Source of the DNA: Blasia pusilla
Taxonomy: Eukaryota; Marchantiophyta; Marchantiopsida; Blasiales
DNA: 64,000 nucleotides
Assembly (NCBI GenBank): GCA_050084515.1
Contig: CM114271.1
Coordinates: forward strand, 51,956,001 to 52,020,000
Direction of reading: 5' to 3'
The translations under genes were made by a program, and so were the position numbers. The notes under the pieces were generated by a model. It was given only the letters and a program-made list of their open reading frames with translations, did no database searches and was not told where the DNA came from. Positions within the stretch are counted from its first letter, which is position 1. Each line of letters begins with the position of its first letter. Below, piece by piece: positions 34,673 through 49,149 of the stretch.

Positions 34673-37600
34673 AGTCAAACCTTTTCAAGAAAATAGCAAT
34701 CATCTATATTTATGCATTTCTTAGGAGAACATCAGAGAAAGGAGAATGATGTAGAATGTTCCACATAAAAACTTCTGCAGGTAGATATGGATTATTATGT
34801 CTAATGATGGGTTGTGAAATCCAGGATGAGTGATATAGAGGTCTAATCCTCTTGTTTGCAAGGAGTTTCTACTGACAAAGTGCCTCTTAAAATATTTCAA
34901 AGTGGGTTAGGAAAGTGGAAGGTGCCATTAATTCAAAGGAGATGAATTTATTTCCCCAAAAGCTTGTCTCAAAGCCATCTGGGTTATAAAATATCTTTGA
35001 ATATTTGTAGTATCTTTCAAAAGAAGGATGTGTAGAGGGTATAAAGGAGAGAAATATCCAAATAATTCAAATGAGATAATCTGGTTTATGATTAAAGTCG
35101 GTTGAAAGGATGCCATAAGCGACTTGAAAAATATTATTCCTCTAATGAACAATATGGTGTATTTGGAGGTTTCATCGGGAGGATTCATTGCAGGATTGAT
35201 ACTTTTCAAGTCGTCTATGGCGGTCTTTCTTTTTGTTTAATTCGTCGTATATAGTACAAATCTACTTTAATGCAACTCATAAAAATTCATTGTTGCAGTC
35301 TATGAAACTCTGTTTACAAATTTCAATGAAAAGCATGGATTTTTCATATTGTTTGATGGCTTTGATTATTTAACATTAACACACCTAACTTGAATATTTA
35401 TTCATTTCTTATTTACATTAAATAAAAACTAGAACTACTAAGTCGGTTCCCATTGTTCGAATGTTAAAGGAGAATTGTATTATTATTTAATTGTATCAAA
35501 ATGCGAAATTCCAAACCTAAGGAAATATTATATCACAAATAGAAATATTACTCTAGTTTTTAATTAGACATCCAAAAAGTTTAGTGATATAATTAGCAAC
35601 TATTTTCGTAGAGTTGAGATATTCAAACAACCTTATTGGAAAAGAGAGGATCTTTTGTGCAGGCTTTTGCTGGGGTTTTTTCAAGCTTCTTTTTTCTCCA
35701 TGGTCTAATTGAGGTCATAATCTTGAAATCTTGGGTCTCAGACTAGTTTTTGATGATGTATTGTACACATTGCCTCATTGTTGATCAATTCTCACTTCGG
35801 TAGAGCTTCATCGGAATTATAGTTTCCCCTCGACAGTAAATGATATTCATGACGTTGTCCCTCGGGATCTACTCATCTTTGCAGTTCAGCACTTTTCAAC
35901 ACATGTGTTTCATATCACTCTTGCAATGAAGGTGAGAATTGTGTAAGGCTCCATTATCATCATTATCACGATGAGTTATGAGATTTTTTGGAAATTGTGT
36001 GTATACTGAGTTTTATTTTTTGTCTCAAGTCTCATGTTGACACTTATTGAGGATTTGTTTCAGGATGATGTTCATAGGAGATCTACAGGAGATAGTTGTA
36101 GTGAGAGAACTAAGCTTATGAGGCAGACGAAAAGAAAGACTGCCAAAAGTAACTTGAAGATCACTAATCCGCCCTAGGGAATTTGTGACAAAGTCCTGAC
36201 TTTTGAATGGGATCATGCAGAGGTGAGTTATTTTGACAAATCTCTAAATTCCATGCAGATATTGAGCCTCACGAAAGTTTGATGGAGGTATGTGCTTTTC
36301 CCCACCTTGCTTGTGAGGTTGGCATATGGCAAATGTGTTGAAAAGCGCTTAAAAGTAAGGATAATCCATATGGTGAACAGTATGAATACCATTTGATAAT
36401 GAGGGGCAAATGTGACACTGAAAGGACTTCCCATTGAAAAATGTATCATTAAATAATGAGGGAAAGTAAACAACGAATCATCCAAGGGTCATTTTGACTA
36501 ATCTGGTTGGCAGTCTCAGAGATTGTGACTTCCTCTTTGAATCGATCATGATGAAAATAGAGGGTTGAAGGGTTGCCACATGAAGCTTGCAAAGTTTCAA
36601 GTCTGAAGCTTGCAAAGTCACATGAAGCTCGAAGTTTTTTTCTCAAATGGCCCCATTTGCGTATCTCAACTCTATGAAGATAGGAACTCTATGAAGATAG
36701 GTGATATTAGGCTGTAACCACTCTTCATGTATGGCAAGAGGATTGTTGAGGTGAGATGGTAAGCTCTTCCATACTCAAAAGACCACAATCAGCAGGGGAT
36801 AACTTATCATCAGGAACTCAAGATTTACTTCCGACTATCTTGTGCGCTGGTGCTACAATGCCCTTGTTGCAATGAATAACCCATCCTTGTAGTCGCGTAT
36901 CTGCCAGCATCCGAATGAAGGCAAGATCCATCAAGGAACTGTCTTGAGTGTCATAATCAAAGTTGATTATGTAGACAGATGAAGTTTTGCAATAGTAGGC
37001 TACATACATGGATTGGAGAATTCTCCAAATTTGTTGTTAGAATTAAAGTGCAAAAATCCAGAGGTATGTGGAAACTACTCAGAGAGAGAGAGAGCTTTGT
37101 GATGATGTAGACACATACAATGGAAATACGAGGTCAGATTCATGTCATGCTTCTAAGCTGACTAGCTACACATACAACGTTTGCCTTGGCCTATCTCACA
37201 CGCTTCGAGCAACATATCTCTGCCAACTTCTTAGAGGCATTGATTCCAAATGTAGATCTTCTCATTCATGTGAAGGCAAGCCCTCCAAAGTAGTAGGGAT
37301 ACCTAATCTTAGGAATAATTACTAGTTAATCAACTTTTTAATATTGTTGTTTTGAGAGGAATCATCCCAATTTTCATCCAACTATAAAATTATAGAATAC
37401 CTAAGTCTTCACTTGGCTTATGGCGTATGGTTGTTTGTAGAGTTATCTACGTAAATTTCCTATGCTTTTATTATTTCTCATTCAATTGTAAGCTTACAAT
37501 AGAAAAAAAGTAACTTTTTGAAACAAAGACTTGTCCTCTAATTAAATGGACTAACGTCCGCAACCTGCAACTCAAAGCCAAAATATATTTGATTAGCAAT

Positions 37601-40600
37601 CATCACAATACTTTAAATACAAAATTTATTACGGAACATGATAAAATATATGCTTCAATATGACGTTGCTTGTGTAATTGAAGGATGTTTATGTAGTAGC
37701 TCTTGCCCGACGATCTATTATGTAGAAGAACCTTTTTGACGATATTGCCTCTTTGATCACATCATAGGTTGTCGTTCTTTTTCCATCATGGATATGTTTT
37801 GCATCAATGAATTTGAGGAACATACAAGTAGGCACACCAGCAAAAGAAGGATGGGAAAATCCTAGATGTAATCACAAAGTTATCAAGGATATATTTCATG
37901 GAAAAATAAGAGGTTTTGAAGTAAACTAAGTGTTTGCTCTTGTGTACTTGAACTTGAAGCAAATCAGTTTGATTGCCGTTTGAGATTTCCTTAGAGAGAA
38001 TGTTGGAAAATTCAATTTAGTACAAATTTTAGGAAATAAGCTTTGGAACTTGATTAAGCCTTTCTGCAAAGAATTGATTGAAAGAATGTATAATTACTTG
38101 AGTGACAAGTGGAAGTAAATACCGCCTGGCCAACCATCTGCCCTGTTGCGCGCGCGGCATGATCGTATGATTGGGGCGGGCCACTTACAATAGATAGGAT
38201 CTAAGTTATTGTTCCTCTCCTCTACATTGGTCACATGAATCATCAATATATGTGTATCTCTTTTAAGAACTTTGAAGTCACAATCTTTAATGAAAATAAT
38301 CAAATAATCAAAGTCTTTAATGAAAATAAAAAAATTCAAAAGACCAACCAAATCCAAATACATTATGCAATGGATTAAAAAAAGAAGAAGAGGAGAACTT
38401 TCCAACCAACTAAATTCTATAAAAACTGAAAGATATTAGTTGAAGATAAGATAATCTTTTAACAGAAGAGTCAACCTCGCTAATTAAAAAAAAAGCCAAA
38501 TATTTCATTCATCATCCCTAATATTCTAATTGTAATAACGAGAGGGATTTTGTATCTAATAGGAAATACCATATTAAAAAAATCAGTACTTAGTAAGAAA
38601 TATCACTTTAGCCTTTATTGGAGTATGTTATGTGGATTGTATACACAATCTAATAAATTCAAATTCGAATGGAGATGTATTACACTAGAAAATAAAATAA
38701 AATATATGATTAGGAAATGAATGACTATAAGAAAATAATTGAGACTAGGAATGTATTGGTTTATTCATTTTTTAAGACCAGAAAAACTTATTCTTAGTCA
38801 TATCGTTATGATACAAATAGTACAAAAGCATTATGGCACAAATAATAGAAAAGCATGTCAAACACATGATACTTATAAGTTTTGACTTATTTGGTTGACA
38901 TAATCATACTTAACTAAGTGAGACTAATCATTAAGATGTTTAAAAGTTAATTTTCTCCCAAATCCTTAATTTGTAGCCAATCACCGGTTAGGATTTATTT
39001 ATATTACCTTGAAATATAAATAATAAGACTATGTCATAATCTAAAATTTTAGATTTGATCCCTTTATTTTTATGAATCCAATATCTTGTAAATATATAGA
39101 TATATATGAGACATATTCATATTTTAGTTTAGAAAAAATAATTTCATGGAAAAATAATTAGGAAATATGATTATAGAAATAAAATGAATTATAATTAAAT
39201 ATTTAAATTTCAATACGATGATCTAAAAAATTTATAGGTTGTTAGCTTTTATGGAAATAAGAAGCTCATCCAATGGTGCAAATTTATATTTTTTGAAAAA
39301 AATCATGGAAGATATACATCAAGAAAGTTTTTGTAACACAATCCATAAATATGCATTCGTCTTGAAATTTTGTGATAGTCTATGAGGTTATAGTTAGAAT
39401 AAACATGAATAGTTTTTGCATTATTCTATATCCTTTTGTATGGAATTTTTCAAAGAAATTATAAACCACATAAGAGCTTGCAACTAAGTCTTTTTCTACT
39501 CCTTTAAAGTTTTAAAAAAATCTCATAAATTATTATGAATTTGTGAAAAATTCCAAACCCAATAAATAATACCATACCATGATATGAAATTGTATGCTAA
39601 GCTTTAATCATTTGCTTATTGTAAAAATGATGTCTTCTATATACAATATCATCACTACTAAAAAAGAATATGATTTTTTTTTTAGCTGGATTGCATATGG
39701 GCATGATATGATTATGATTTTTATTTAATTATTTCAAATTGGAAATTGATCTCCAATTGGAATGCGAATAGAAAATTGCAATTTTGGAAGTTGAATTACA
39801 TTTAAACATCAAGATTCCAATAAGATGATGCGAGTATGTTAATATTCCTCCATTCCTTGAATTTTCAAGACCATCGAGTATTATAAACTTGGCATGCCTA
39901 AAAGAATATTTTCATGGCTTGTATGTTTGAAGATGGAATGAAATATGACATGTTGTTATTTTCAATTATAAAATTTTCCCAAAACATATGTGGTTATAAA
40001 GAGCGTGGTTACACAAAAATAAACATGTCTGTCCCTAGGATAGGCATGAACGGACTAGTTTGGACAGGTGCAAAAGATGATGCCCATATTTATAGTTCAT
40101 GGTGGAAGGCAAGATAAGGGCGAAGGAGGCAATAATGGGGAAGTAATGGAGGTGGGATGAAGAAGGAGGAAGAAACGCATAAGTGCGGATCATGAAATTA
40201 AGTGAGGGGATGAGAAAGAAAGGGAAGATGTGGCCCACATAGACTAGTCCTTCTAAAGTATGAAAGTAAGTCCACGACATAAACATGTTCGCGGACACAG
40301 TCTTTTTCATATATAACCTACATAAAGAAGGATTTTATAAATATTTTCATGATTATTCTATTTCAAAATTCAAAATCAAACTATGAATCAAGACTATTAA
40401 AAGAAAATTTGAATTTTTTTTCATATATCTTGAATTCGAATTTTGGCTATTAAGCTCTTTAAAAAAATTATTATTGTATTGTATTTTAATAAATAAAAAT
40501 TCCATTAAAATCACTTTGATCAAATCTTCACGATCAATTTTATGTAACACATACTTATTCAAATTGATAAAATTAGGGAAGAATATTATAATAATCAGAT

Positions 40601-41198
40601 GGATTTTCAAAAATATTTATTCTACCAAATTATTTTATAATTTATATATTAGATATATTATCATAAGTTCTAGAATATTTTAAAATCATAAATTATCATT
40701 TTTTATTCTATATGGAATTATGTTTATTTTAGGAAAATGCACATATTTAATATGTGTGAGTGTTCATTTATCTTTAAAATTTTAAGTTAAAAAAGAAATA
40801 TCCACTCATCAAAATTTTTACGATTAAATCCATTCTTCTTGGTATGTATAAGGTTTTTTTTTAAATTTTGTTTTAAAGATAAGCTCTTCTAACCATTGAA
40901 TTATTTTTAAATTTTATAGAATTCAATAAAATATCCTATTAGATATATAAATAATTAAAGTTCTATGATATATTCTTTGATGTTTTTAGATTTCTACTAC
41001 CTGATACTTTAAAAATCACTTATCAATTTTAGTGAATATGGAGTTCTAGTTTTTATAAGATTTAAATGTAAAATAATTTGAATATGAGGATTAATTTTAA
41101 ATAAAATAACAAAAAATAAATTTTAGAAATAAAAAATATCTAGAAAGTGAAAGTGATATTTATACACATATCCATATTTGGTACACATGCACATATAA
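34673..41198. other. AT-rich intergenic DNA, no supported gene
   Basis: No protein or RNA family is recognisable. A short GAGAGA run lies at 37081-37092. From about 38400 to 41200 the sequence is extremely AT-rich with many A/T homopolymers, and its open frames are Asn-, Ile- and Lys-rich by composition. Confidence 0.55.
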
Positions 41199-41275
41199 TA
41201 ATTTTTGGGTTAGTGGTAGAAGATAATGATGTGAGCTTAATGACCGAGGTTCAAATTTTGCCGAATACATGTTTT
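41199..41275 (+). other. Possible tRNA-derived (SINE-like) relic
   Basis: An A-box-like TGGGTTAGTGG at 41206-41216 and a B-box-like GGTTCAAATTT at 41248-41258 stand about 31 bp apart, as in a tRNA gene or tRNA-derived SINE head. The B box departs from GGTTCGANTCC at three positions, and I could not fold a full cloverleaf, so it is not an active tRNA gene. Confidence 0.3.
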
Positions 41276-41339
41276 GGTAGATCAAGATGACATATGCAAA
41301 ATGAGATGCATGAATCGATACATGGAGATAGAATTTATG

Positions 41340-42075
41340 GACTGATGGGAATGGAACCCCTAGACGGATGGGATTTATGTATGGAGCGGGGTTGATAGAT
41401 GGAGATTGGATGGAGAAGCATAGACGGACGGACTTGCAATTGACAGATTGGGTTAATTGACGGAGTGCAAATGGAGAAGGAATTGATGAATGGACGGAGG
41501 CTGAATGGATAAATATAATGTATGGGAACGTGGAAGGTGGGAGGTATTGGGAAGGTGTGACACATAGACAGAAATATCAAATGGAAGATGGACCGAGGTT
41601 GATGGACGGAGTTTGGAAGAAGAAGCATGTACGGACGAAGTTGAAAGATTATTCTAATGGATGGAGTGCAAATGGGGAAGGAGTTGAGGGATGGATGGAG
41701 AATGGAGGATGGAGGATGGGGCAAATGGATGGAGTAAGAAAATGGGATGGAAAGTGGGAGTGTTTTGGATGGAAGGTATGGCATATAGACAAAAATGAAG
41801 GATAGAGGGATGCGACATATGGATAGAGAAGCATCTATGAGTGGAGTTGACGGATGGGGTTAATGGATGGAGTGCAGATGGAGAAGAAGTTGATGGATGG
41901 ATGGAGTGCAGGACGCATTGATGAATAGGATCAATGGATGGAGTGAGAATAGACAAATAGAACTAATAGACGAGTGGAAGGTGGGAGGGATCTGAAAGGT
42001 GGATACAACACATAGACAAAATAACGGATGAAGGGATGGATAGACGGATGGAGGATGGGGCATATGGATGGAAAT
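41340..42075. repeat. Imperfect GGATGGA-type minisatellite
   Basis: GATGGA, GACGGA and GGATGGAG units recur over about 730 bp, often in longer blocks such as ATGGATGGAGTGCA(G/A)ATGG and GACATATGGATAGA. The minus-strand open frames (up to 149 codons, His/Pro/Ser/Ile-rich) are translations of this repeat. Confidence 0.85.
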
Positions 42076-45000
42076 TTTTTTTGTTACTTAGTCCATGTCA
42101 TTTAATCACTTGCCATATCATCAACATGACAAGGTAGTCATGAAAGTGTAATTCACCTTTTTATGCCATATCAAAAAACTATGTTAGTTATTCAAACCAT
42201 ATGAAAGATATGATTTGGCTTTTGTATCTCTACAAAACCTAGTCATAAAACCAAGGATTTCTTCTAGTGTTAGAAAAAATTATGATAATTACAAATTTAT
42301 AATATGTTAATGTTTATCATATGAAATGAACACAATAAAATTTACTTAATGAATTTTGATTTCCCAAAGTATACCCACAATTTCTAAGTTCACTAATAAG
42401 AAAAGAAAGGAAAACAATAAGAATGTTGTTTTCCAAGGTAATCCAAAATGGGACCTATTTACTTCCATTTAGCGGTTTCAAAGACCGTATTAATACAAAT
42501 ATTGGGCTTCCAAGAAAAGACATCACTAGACACAAAACCATGGGAGGAAAATCCAAAGGGAAAGTCTCAAGAGTTATAAAGGAAGAAGATTAGTCCCATC
42601 TGATGTAGTTCCAACTCAAGTCCCTCCATAGCTAAAATCTACCACACCCCCTATACCCCACAAACCATCCATAATCATCTTAATTACACCCATCCCAATC
42701 CACCAAACTAAATTGAAACCGAATGAACCTAACCCAACCCTAAACTAATCCTCCAAGTCACTAAGCCATCACCGACACAATCTAACCCTAGAGAGACTCT
42801 CTCGAAAGAAAGCAAGTGAGGAAAAAGAAGAAGACCACGCGTGGAGCGCTTTTGGATGTGTTCCTTCCAATGGTTATTGATTCCATCTGTCCAAAGTGAC
42901 GGTAGAGCATTGTATAGTACAAGTACAGTGCTTTCAAGCTTTATCCACTTGCTCCATCATAGGACCACATCCATCCTTTAACAAATCAATCCATCCTTCC
43001 TTTTGGGCAAGCTTGGGACGGATTTTTATGTTATTTTGACATTCCCGTTCATCACAATCAAATTTAGGTCATCCCAACGTCCATGTGGACTTTGTCCTCC
43101 TGTCGAAGATATAAGACATGAATAAAGTTTCTTCTTTTTTTTGGTCATGTATGCTTCTTGGTCTCCAACCCTACCTCCCAAAACTCCACGCATGCCTGAT
43201 CCATAGTCCATATAGCTCCCATATGGGCAATGATGGATTTGAAACTCAAGTATGTATCTCTGTCTGGTCACATCTATGGAGTTGTGTGTGGAAGGATAGA
43301 ATCAACAGCCTTGATCCAATCCATAACAAGATATGGTTGGTGCAAGGCAGATAAGAGGGTGAGAGAGACCTCAACTTAGTGAGATTTTGTGGCTAAATAT
43401 GACCAAGGTTACCAACATTCAACCTAGCTTGCTTTTGTGCCTTGGCAAAAGTAAGTTTTTTTCCCTTTGCCTAGCCGACCACCTCTTCTGAACAATACCC
43501 TACACATGCAAGCTGGTTGCAGATGGAGGTTTGGTTCTTGTTGATCATGTGTAGAAAACTACTAGTCCAAGTACAAAAAATAAGAAGTCCCATAATTAAT
43601 GTGTGTCATGCCTTCATCAACGATAGGATGTAAGTTTATAGACTTCACGAACAGATAGAAAACCTCTTTAGCCATGGATAATCTTGCTAAATTTTCATGC
43701 CGATGTGATTCCAACATGCTTGAAATGACCTCTATACACAACCAGCTAGATTAAGTATATCATTCTGGAAGTTATGATCCTAGAACTCTATCTCAATAGT
43801 CTAGGTATCAATGAGTGTGATGCCTATCAGCTACATGAACAAGTGAATGCAATGAGTAAATTAAACATTGATAGAAAACCACCATGGCCATTCCTTTTCA
43901 TAGTCCACACATGCCCTCATGGATTCAAAATTTTAGTACGTCAGCAAGTAGCACTAAGATCCTGACCATAAAAAAAATTTAGTCATGGAGGTGGAAATAA
44001 TGAGTCAAAGAATCCTTCAAGCCCCTTGAAATCTTCACATGAGATAGAGACTTCCATGCAGCAAATAGCAATGAACATGAAGATGATTTTTCATATGGAT
44101 GAGTAAGACTAAGTATATCATTTAGCAAAGGGACACTCCATCAGTAATTTAGAAACCACTAGTTTGATGAGCCGACCAGTGGGTGGATTATTGAATGGAC
44201 AATGAGATGCCACCAAATTTGGTTTGACAAGGAGTCACAATGGTTGCAAACTACCACATGTAGATTGCACCTACACATTAACATGCATGAGCAATTAGAA
44301 CAAAAACATGTCTTGTCAAGCATCCTCATCTGAGAGTGTGTCGTTATCTTGCTTCTCCTCTTGCTTCCCCTTCTTCTTTCCCAAAAGTCTTGAGTTACCT
44401 GCTATTGGCATCAAGAGATAGCTACGACGGTGCATGTTGAAGATTTTGGATGTGTGTGCAAACTCGATGCACTTGGGGCTTAAACAAACCCATTGGTCAT
44501 GCTCTCCATTGTAAAACTATTTTTTTCCATTCCACCAGAGGGGAATATAGCGCATTCCTATGTTGGGAGGCATCGCTCAGACTCTTATGGCTCTTCAAGA
44601 AGGAGGCTACCATTACCAATGACTCCACGAGGAAAATAAATTAGTATAAATGAAGTACACAGAATTTCCTCACACACAAGGGAAGATCAGGTGATCTAGC
44701 CACACTCTCCTCTACGCCCCAAGTGAATCATATTCACTCTTGACACTTGTCATTGGTGGAGCCTGATTTTCATGCTTAATATAAACTTAACGAAGGGTCA
44801 CTTAAAGGAGACATGAGACAATAATCTATTGTAAGACATGTCATCGAGTGAGTATGAGTGTAGGGTCCTTACTTGCAAGCCTCTAGACAATTATGGATCT
44901 AATCACCTGTAACAAGTTCAATGTCGTGCCAAAAGCAAGGCCGTCAACATGTTTTTGAATATCAATTTCCTTGATAAGGTAGAATTTCCTTTGAGTCAAC

Positions 45001-47831
45001 CAAAGCACACATGATGGTGATCCACTCAAATCTCCCAAACCTACCCTTCTTTTGATATTCTCCAGTCCCCTAAACCCAATCCTCAAGTCCCTACACTACA
45101 CTACATTAAAGAAGTTAGTAACACGGTTACTTATAACCACCCTTATCCCTAATTATCTACAAGAAGGCTAGTGGAATCCTCAAACCCCAACACACATCCA
45201 TCACATTCAACTATCACATATTTTAGTCTCCATACTAAGGTGTGATAATCGAGTATTCCATTCTTTTTAAACAAGTAGTTTCACACATTCTTGTTGGATG
45301 TAAGACTGAAAATTACTTTTCACACATATGGGTAGACAATAGACGCGAATTACTAGGGAAAGCACGTGGATGAATTAAATGGAAGTTGGCTACGACCCAC
45401 TAGAAACTTACTCCTAATAAATGTAGATACTCCTTTGTCACTCCTCATCCTCTATTTTGTTGATTGAGACTATATATGCGCATCTTTCTCCCTCGATCTT
45501 ATGTAGTTTCCAATCGTTTTACACAAAGCACCTTGCATGTTTTTCATCCTCAGTAGAAGATCAATGATTAGAAACCCTCATTTTATGATGTAGAAAAGCC
45601 AATTTTATGGCCCAAGGTTGAATGCTCATCCCTACTTCCTGGAACCTAAACCGTCGAACTCTCAAATTATGCATTCAATTGAGTTTAATGCTCCAACCCA
45701 AAAGTTGCCTTAATGCACATTGCATACACTACCACGAAATGAAAACTTATCATCTCATTGGTTGTCTTGCCATCTTTTGCGTTTCGTGACAAGTCGTATG
45801 ATATCTCACCAATTTTGAATACTCATATGATTCTTGTTTTTCGTCCTTGCCTTGCCTGTGTTCCTTGGAATAACTACGTTCCTTTCTTACCAAAGGCTAG
45901 TCACGAAACACGTACACGTATCGTGACTAGCTAGTCTACGTTTTGACTTTGAGAAGTTGTACCAAGGTTTTTCCTCCTTGAGCCCGTGATCATGAGTTGC
46001 TTCGGATCCCTGCTAATGTCAACACCATATTCTTAGCTCTTTGCAACAATCTTTCCCTTGTTGAATGCTTGAACTTGAAGTCGAATGCTCAAATCTTGAT
46101 CCAAAATAGCACAAATTTTATGGATCAAGATGCATGATCTTCGCTTGTCCCTACCCAGCCACACCTAAGGAATTTAATTCAATCGCAAACTCAACCCTCG
46201 ATTGTGTTGGAAGCTAGAAGCCAATCATGAAATGCCCACTTTTTTTAATCAAGAAATGAGCAATTTTTTTGTCTCAAGTTGTTCAAATGTATGGTCATCC
46301 CTACCTTGCTGCACCTAAACCCTCAAACCCAAATTCAAACATTGTCCTTAATCTTATTTAACACTCAAACCTAGATGCATCTCAATCCCCAAACAAAAAA
46401 TCAAAGCAACCACTCACTAATCAGACCTAAACAACCCTAAACACACCAAAAATCATCCTACTTGCCCAACGATCCTAAATTTACCATGCATACAACACTA
46501 CACTTGATCTTTCTAAATGCAAAAACCTCCATACTTGCAGAATACTCAAACCCAAACCCGAAAGCAACCCTCGTGCTTTATTATGGTTCACACTCAAACC
46601 CAAATCCAAAGGCAAATTTTGAAACTCTCGCAACGTTCGGAACTTGATGGCGAACATTAAGTCCCTCAGGCTTGCTCGGAATTCTAGCATAGGCAACCTT
46701 GCTTTCACATTTGCCTTGCATGTGTTGAATTTCCTACCGCATTCCGTTAACAACCGGGCTACCACACCACTATGATGTCACAAGGTCCCTAACACGGGCT
46801 ATTGCATGGTTGATCGAATATAAACATTGCCGCAACCGCGTGTAGTAAGTTGCCATTTTTAATGTCTACCATGCCGTTAATAGACCTATGTTAGTACATT
46901 ATGATTCCTAAGTTCCAAGCTCAAAACAATGTTTGTTCATCTGAGTTTTACATTCATTTTTCATCCAATTGAGTCCCGAGGTGCTTTAAAAGCTTGCCCA
47001 ATGACTCTTATGACCTTAAGCATAACGCAACACATTTGTTGATTTTCAATGTTTCCTCCGCCATATCTCGTTCCCTCGCTTGGATCCTCAAGCTTGAGAT
47101 ACCATTCATCTACCTTCATTGAAGATCAAAAGAGACAATATGGGATTGGGCCACAAACCCAAAATCGAGACCTTTTGTTGAGTGCACACAATAAAGGCTG
47201 TCTACTCTTAAAGGCTAGAAGGGACGTAGAAGTTGAGAATAGTTAATGAAGTGATTCCAAGTTATTCCATAGACGTTGTGGATATTATGTGCTGATGGTT
47301 AGGGTAGTTAGTCATGTCCAAGAGATTGAGGTTGGGTACAAGTGGGAAAGAAGTCGTGGAATAATTTTCATAAAATTCTGCAAAAACTATTCCGCAAATT
47401 CATTCTTACGTAAACAAAGATTTAAAAAAAAAACTACAACATGCATCATTGTAAAAATGGCTATCCCAATGTGGGTGTGGAACAACAACATCAATTGCTC
47501 GTGACGTGTGTGCACATGAAGGCCTTCACCTCATGGTTGGGAATTGGGAAGATTGGAGGAATGAGCTCCATTTTAGTTAATGATTGATTCCGCACTTGTC
47601 TGTTTGGCCGGGTCGGTGGTGGTCTCACTTTTTTGATGGTTGTCCCGCTTATTTGTAAAGTAAAAATGACCTATTTTTGTGAAAGTTGATATCAATAATT
47701 ATTTTTTCAAGTGTTTGTCTCTTGTGTGGGAATGAAAGTTTTATCTACTTTACGGAATGGTTTTCATAAAATTTTATAATGATCATTCTAGGGTGTCTTT
47801 CTCGTGTATTTACCCGATATCCTCCCTGAGC
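42076..47831. other. Intergenic DNA, no supported gene
   Basis: No gene family is visible. The part 42540-42800 and the part 46300-46620 are C- and A-rich on the plus strand with scattered CCCTAA- and CAAACCC-like words. Open frames are below 100 codons. Confidence 0.55.
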
Positions 47832-48260
47832 TTATGGTGCCACAATCGACCTATCTCGAAGTTCATGTTGCTGCACTGGTGGTGCAAGCAATCGTGACTG
47901 CTCTCGCCTAGAACCCATGGTGGCTACACTCTCCTCCGCCATGTTGCGCTCAATATTCTCGGCGGTCCTAAAAACATCTCTCAACGTAGGTGAGGTGTTC
48001 ATAAGAAGTACTCCCTCTTGCACCTGTGTCCGTAGGGTCCACTCCGGCATCGCGTACCATGACTGGATAGCCTGAGCCTCTATCACCCCGTGAGTAACGT
48101 TGAGCAACCGGCATAAGCGAGTGTAAGCCTCACACAAACTCTCACCTGGGCCCCCCTGGAAGTCGTGGATGCTCCGCAACTTCTCCGTCCGTACCCCCTA
48201 GTAGCTTGCCCTCAACTCAACAAAGAACTCAACCACACGGTTGAACCTGGGACAAACTTG
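47832..48260 (-). pseudogene. Second, partial gypsy gag fragment
   Basis: An open frame of 115 codons (48179-47832) reads LRSIHDFQGGPGESLCEAYT and continues through RLLNVTHGVIEAQAIQSWY to NIERNMAEES. This is the same part of gag as the minus-strand reading near 49900-49680 (DFQRRSGESLREAFTR, FGVTEAQ, SERIELNMSEE). The upstream reading (VVEFFVELRASY, a stop, GVRTEKL) extends it to about 48260. It is a separate, more diverged copy that ends before the zinc knuckles. Confidence 0.75.
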
Positions 48261-48304
48261 ACTGGACGGTGCAACTGCTCCAGTGCGAGTTATCCCTCCT
48301 AAAA

Positions 48305-48432
48305 CATGTCGTGCGCATACATATCGCTACACAACATACATCGCTGGTCACATCTACACCACAAAACACCGATCTTCCCCACACACGGGTTGATCCACAC
48401 ATGTACAAAAATCAACTCATACATATACCTGG
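48305..48432 (-). repeat. Segment shared with 9333-9455
   Basis: The reverse complement aligns with 9333-9455 (see that entry). It sits exactly between the truncated pre-protease region and the second gag fragment, so it marks the joint between two family copies. Confidence 0.6.
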
Positions 48433-48439
48433 AGATCAC

Positions 48440-49045
48440 ACAATTGGATCGGTTATCCAGTAACACTACTCCAGGTGTCACCACTGCTCGCTCTATGGCC
48501 GGTCGAGCTGGCATATCTACCAACTTCGCCGCCGCCGCATGCCATGACTCTGTGGGGAACGTCCCAAGCACTGGCTCTGAGGGCAAGTCCACCACCTCCT
48601 CAACTACCTCTGAACAAGAAGCAGTCATCTCTCCACGCTCACACAACGTGGCAGCCAACCGGAACACCTCAGCTGGTCCAACTCCCAACGTCGCCAACTC
48701 TATGGCGGAAAATAGTGGAGTCCGACTCACTCTGGTGGCCACCTCCAACACTATGGTCGACACTGACTCCACTCGAGCCGGCATAGGAGTTATCACTCCA
48801 ACTCCTCGTGACGTCAACGTAGGATCCTGAACTGTAGGCACCTCTGGTCATCGAGGCACCATTGATGGTGTCTGTAGTGCCTCTGACAATGTGAACCACT
48901 GTGGAACCCTGGCCTGCCGCCCATCGGTCCCCTCTGGTGGGTCAATCTCAACTCCACCTCTCGATGGCTCGGTGCCTCTCGCAGCACTCGAGTCACCACG
49001 CAATTTGCCTCAACCTCGGGTGTACTACACATAAATCCCATCTTG
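48440..49045 (-). pseudogene. Gypsy pre-protease region
   Basis: The frame 48841-48299 (minus) contains RTPLFSAIELATLGV, FRLAATL, SEVVEEVVDLPSEP and a block MPARPAIERAV..GVVLLDN. The same order and block occur in the plus-strand copy at about 55260-55530 (MPARPAIERAM..GVLLLDN), just before its DSG-type protease site. Here the sequence breaks off after LLDN, before the protease active site. Confidence 0.75.
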
Positions 49046-49149
49046 GCGAGATCCTCACCCGGTCGGGTAAGAGGTAGAAGCCGGAGTCACACTAGCCGCC
49101 GCAGCCTCCGTGCCTTCCTAAGCTGCATCATTGTCATGGCAGCAATCCT

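Noticed and set aside
41335-41956. Minus-strand open frames of 100-149 codons
   Set aside because: They translate the GGATGGA-type repeat (His/Pro/Ser/Ile-rich) and overlap in several frames.
48306-48830. Plus-strand open frame of 174 codons
   Set aside because: It is antisense to the gypsy pre-protease region, which matches the other copy on the minus strand.
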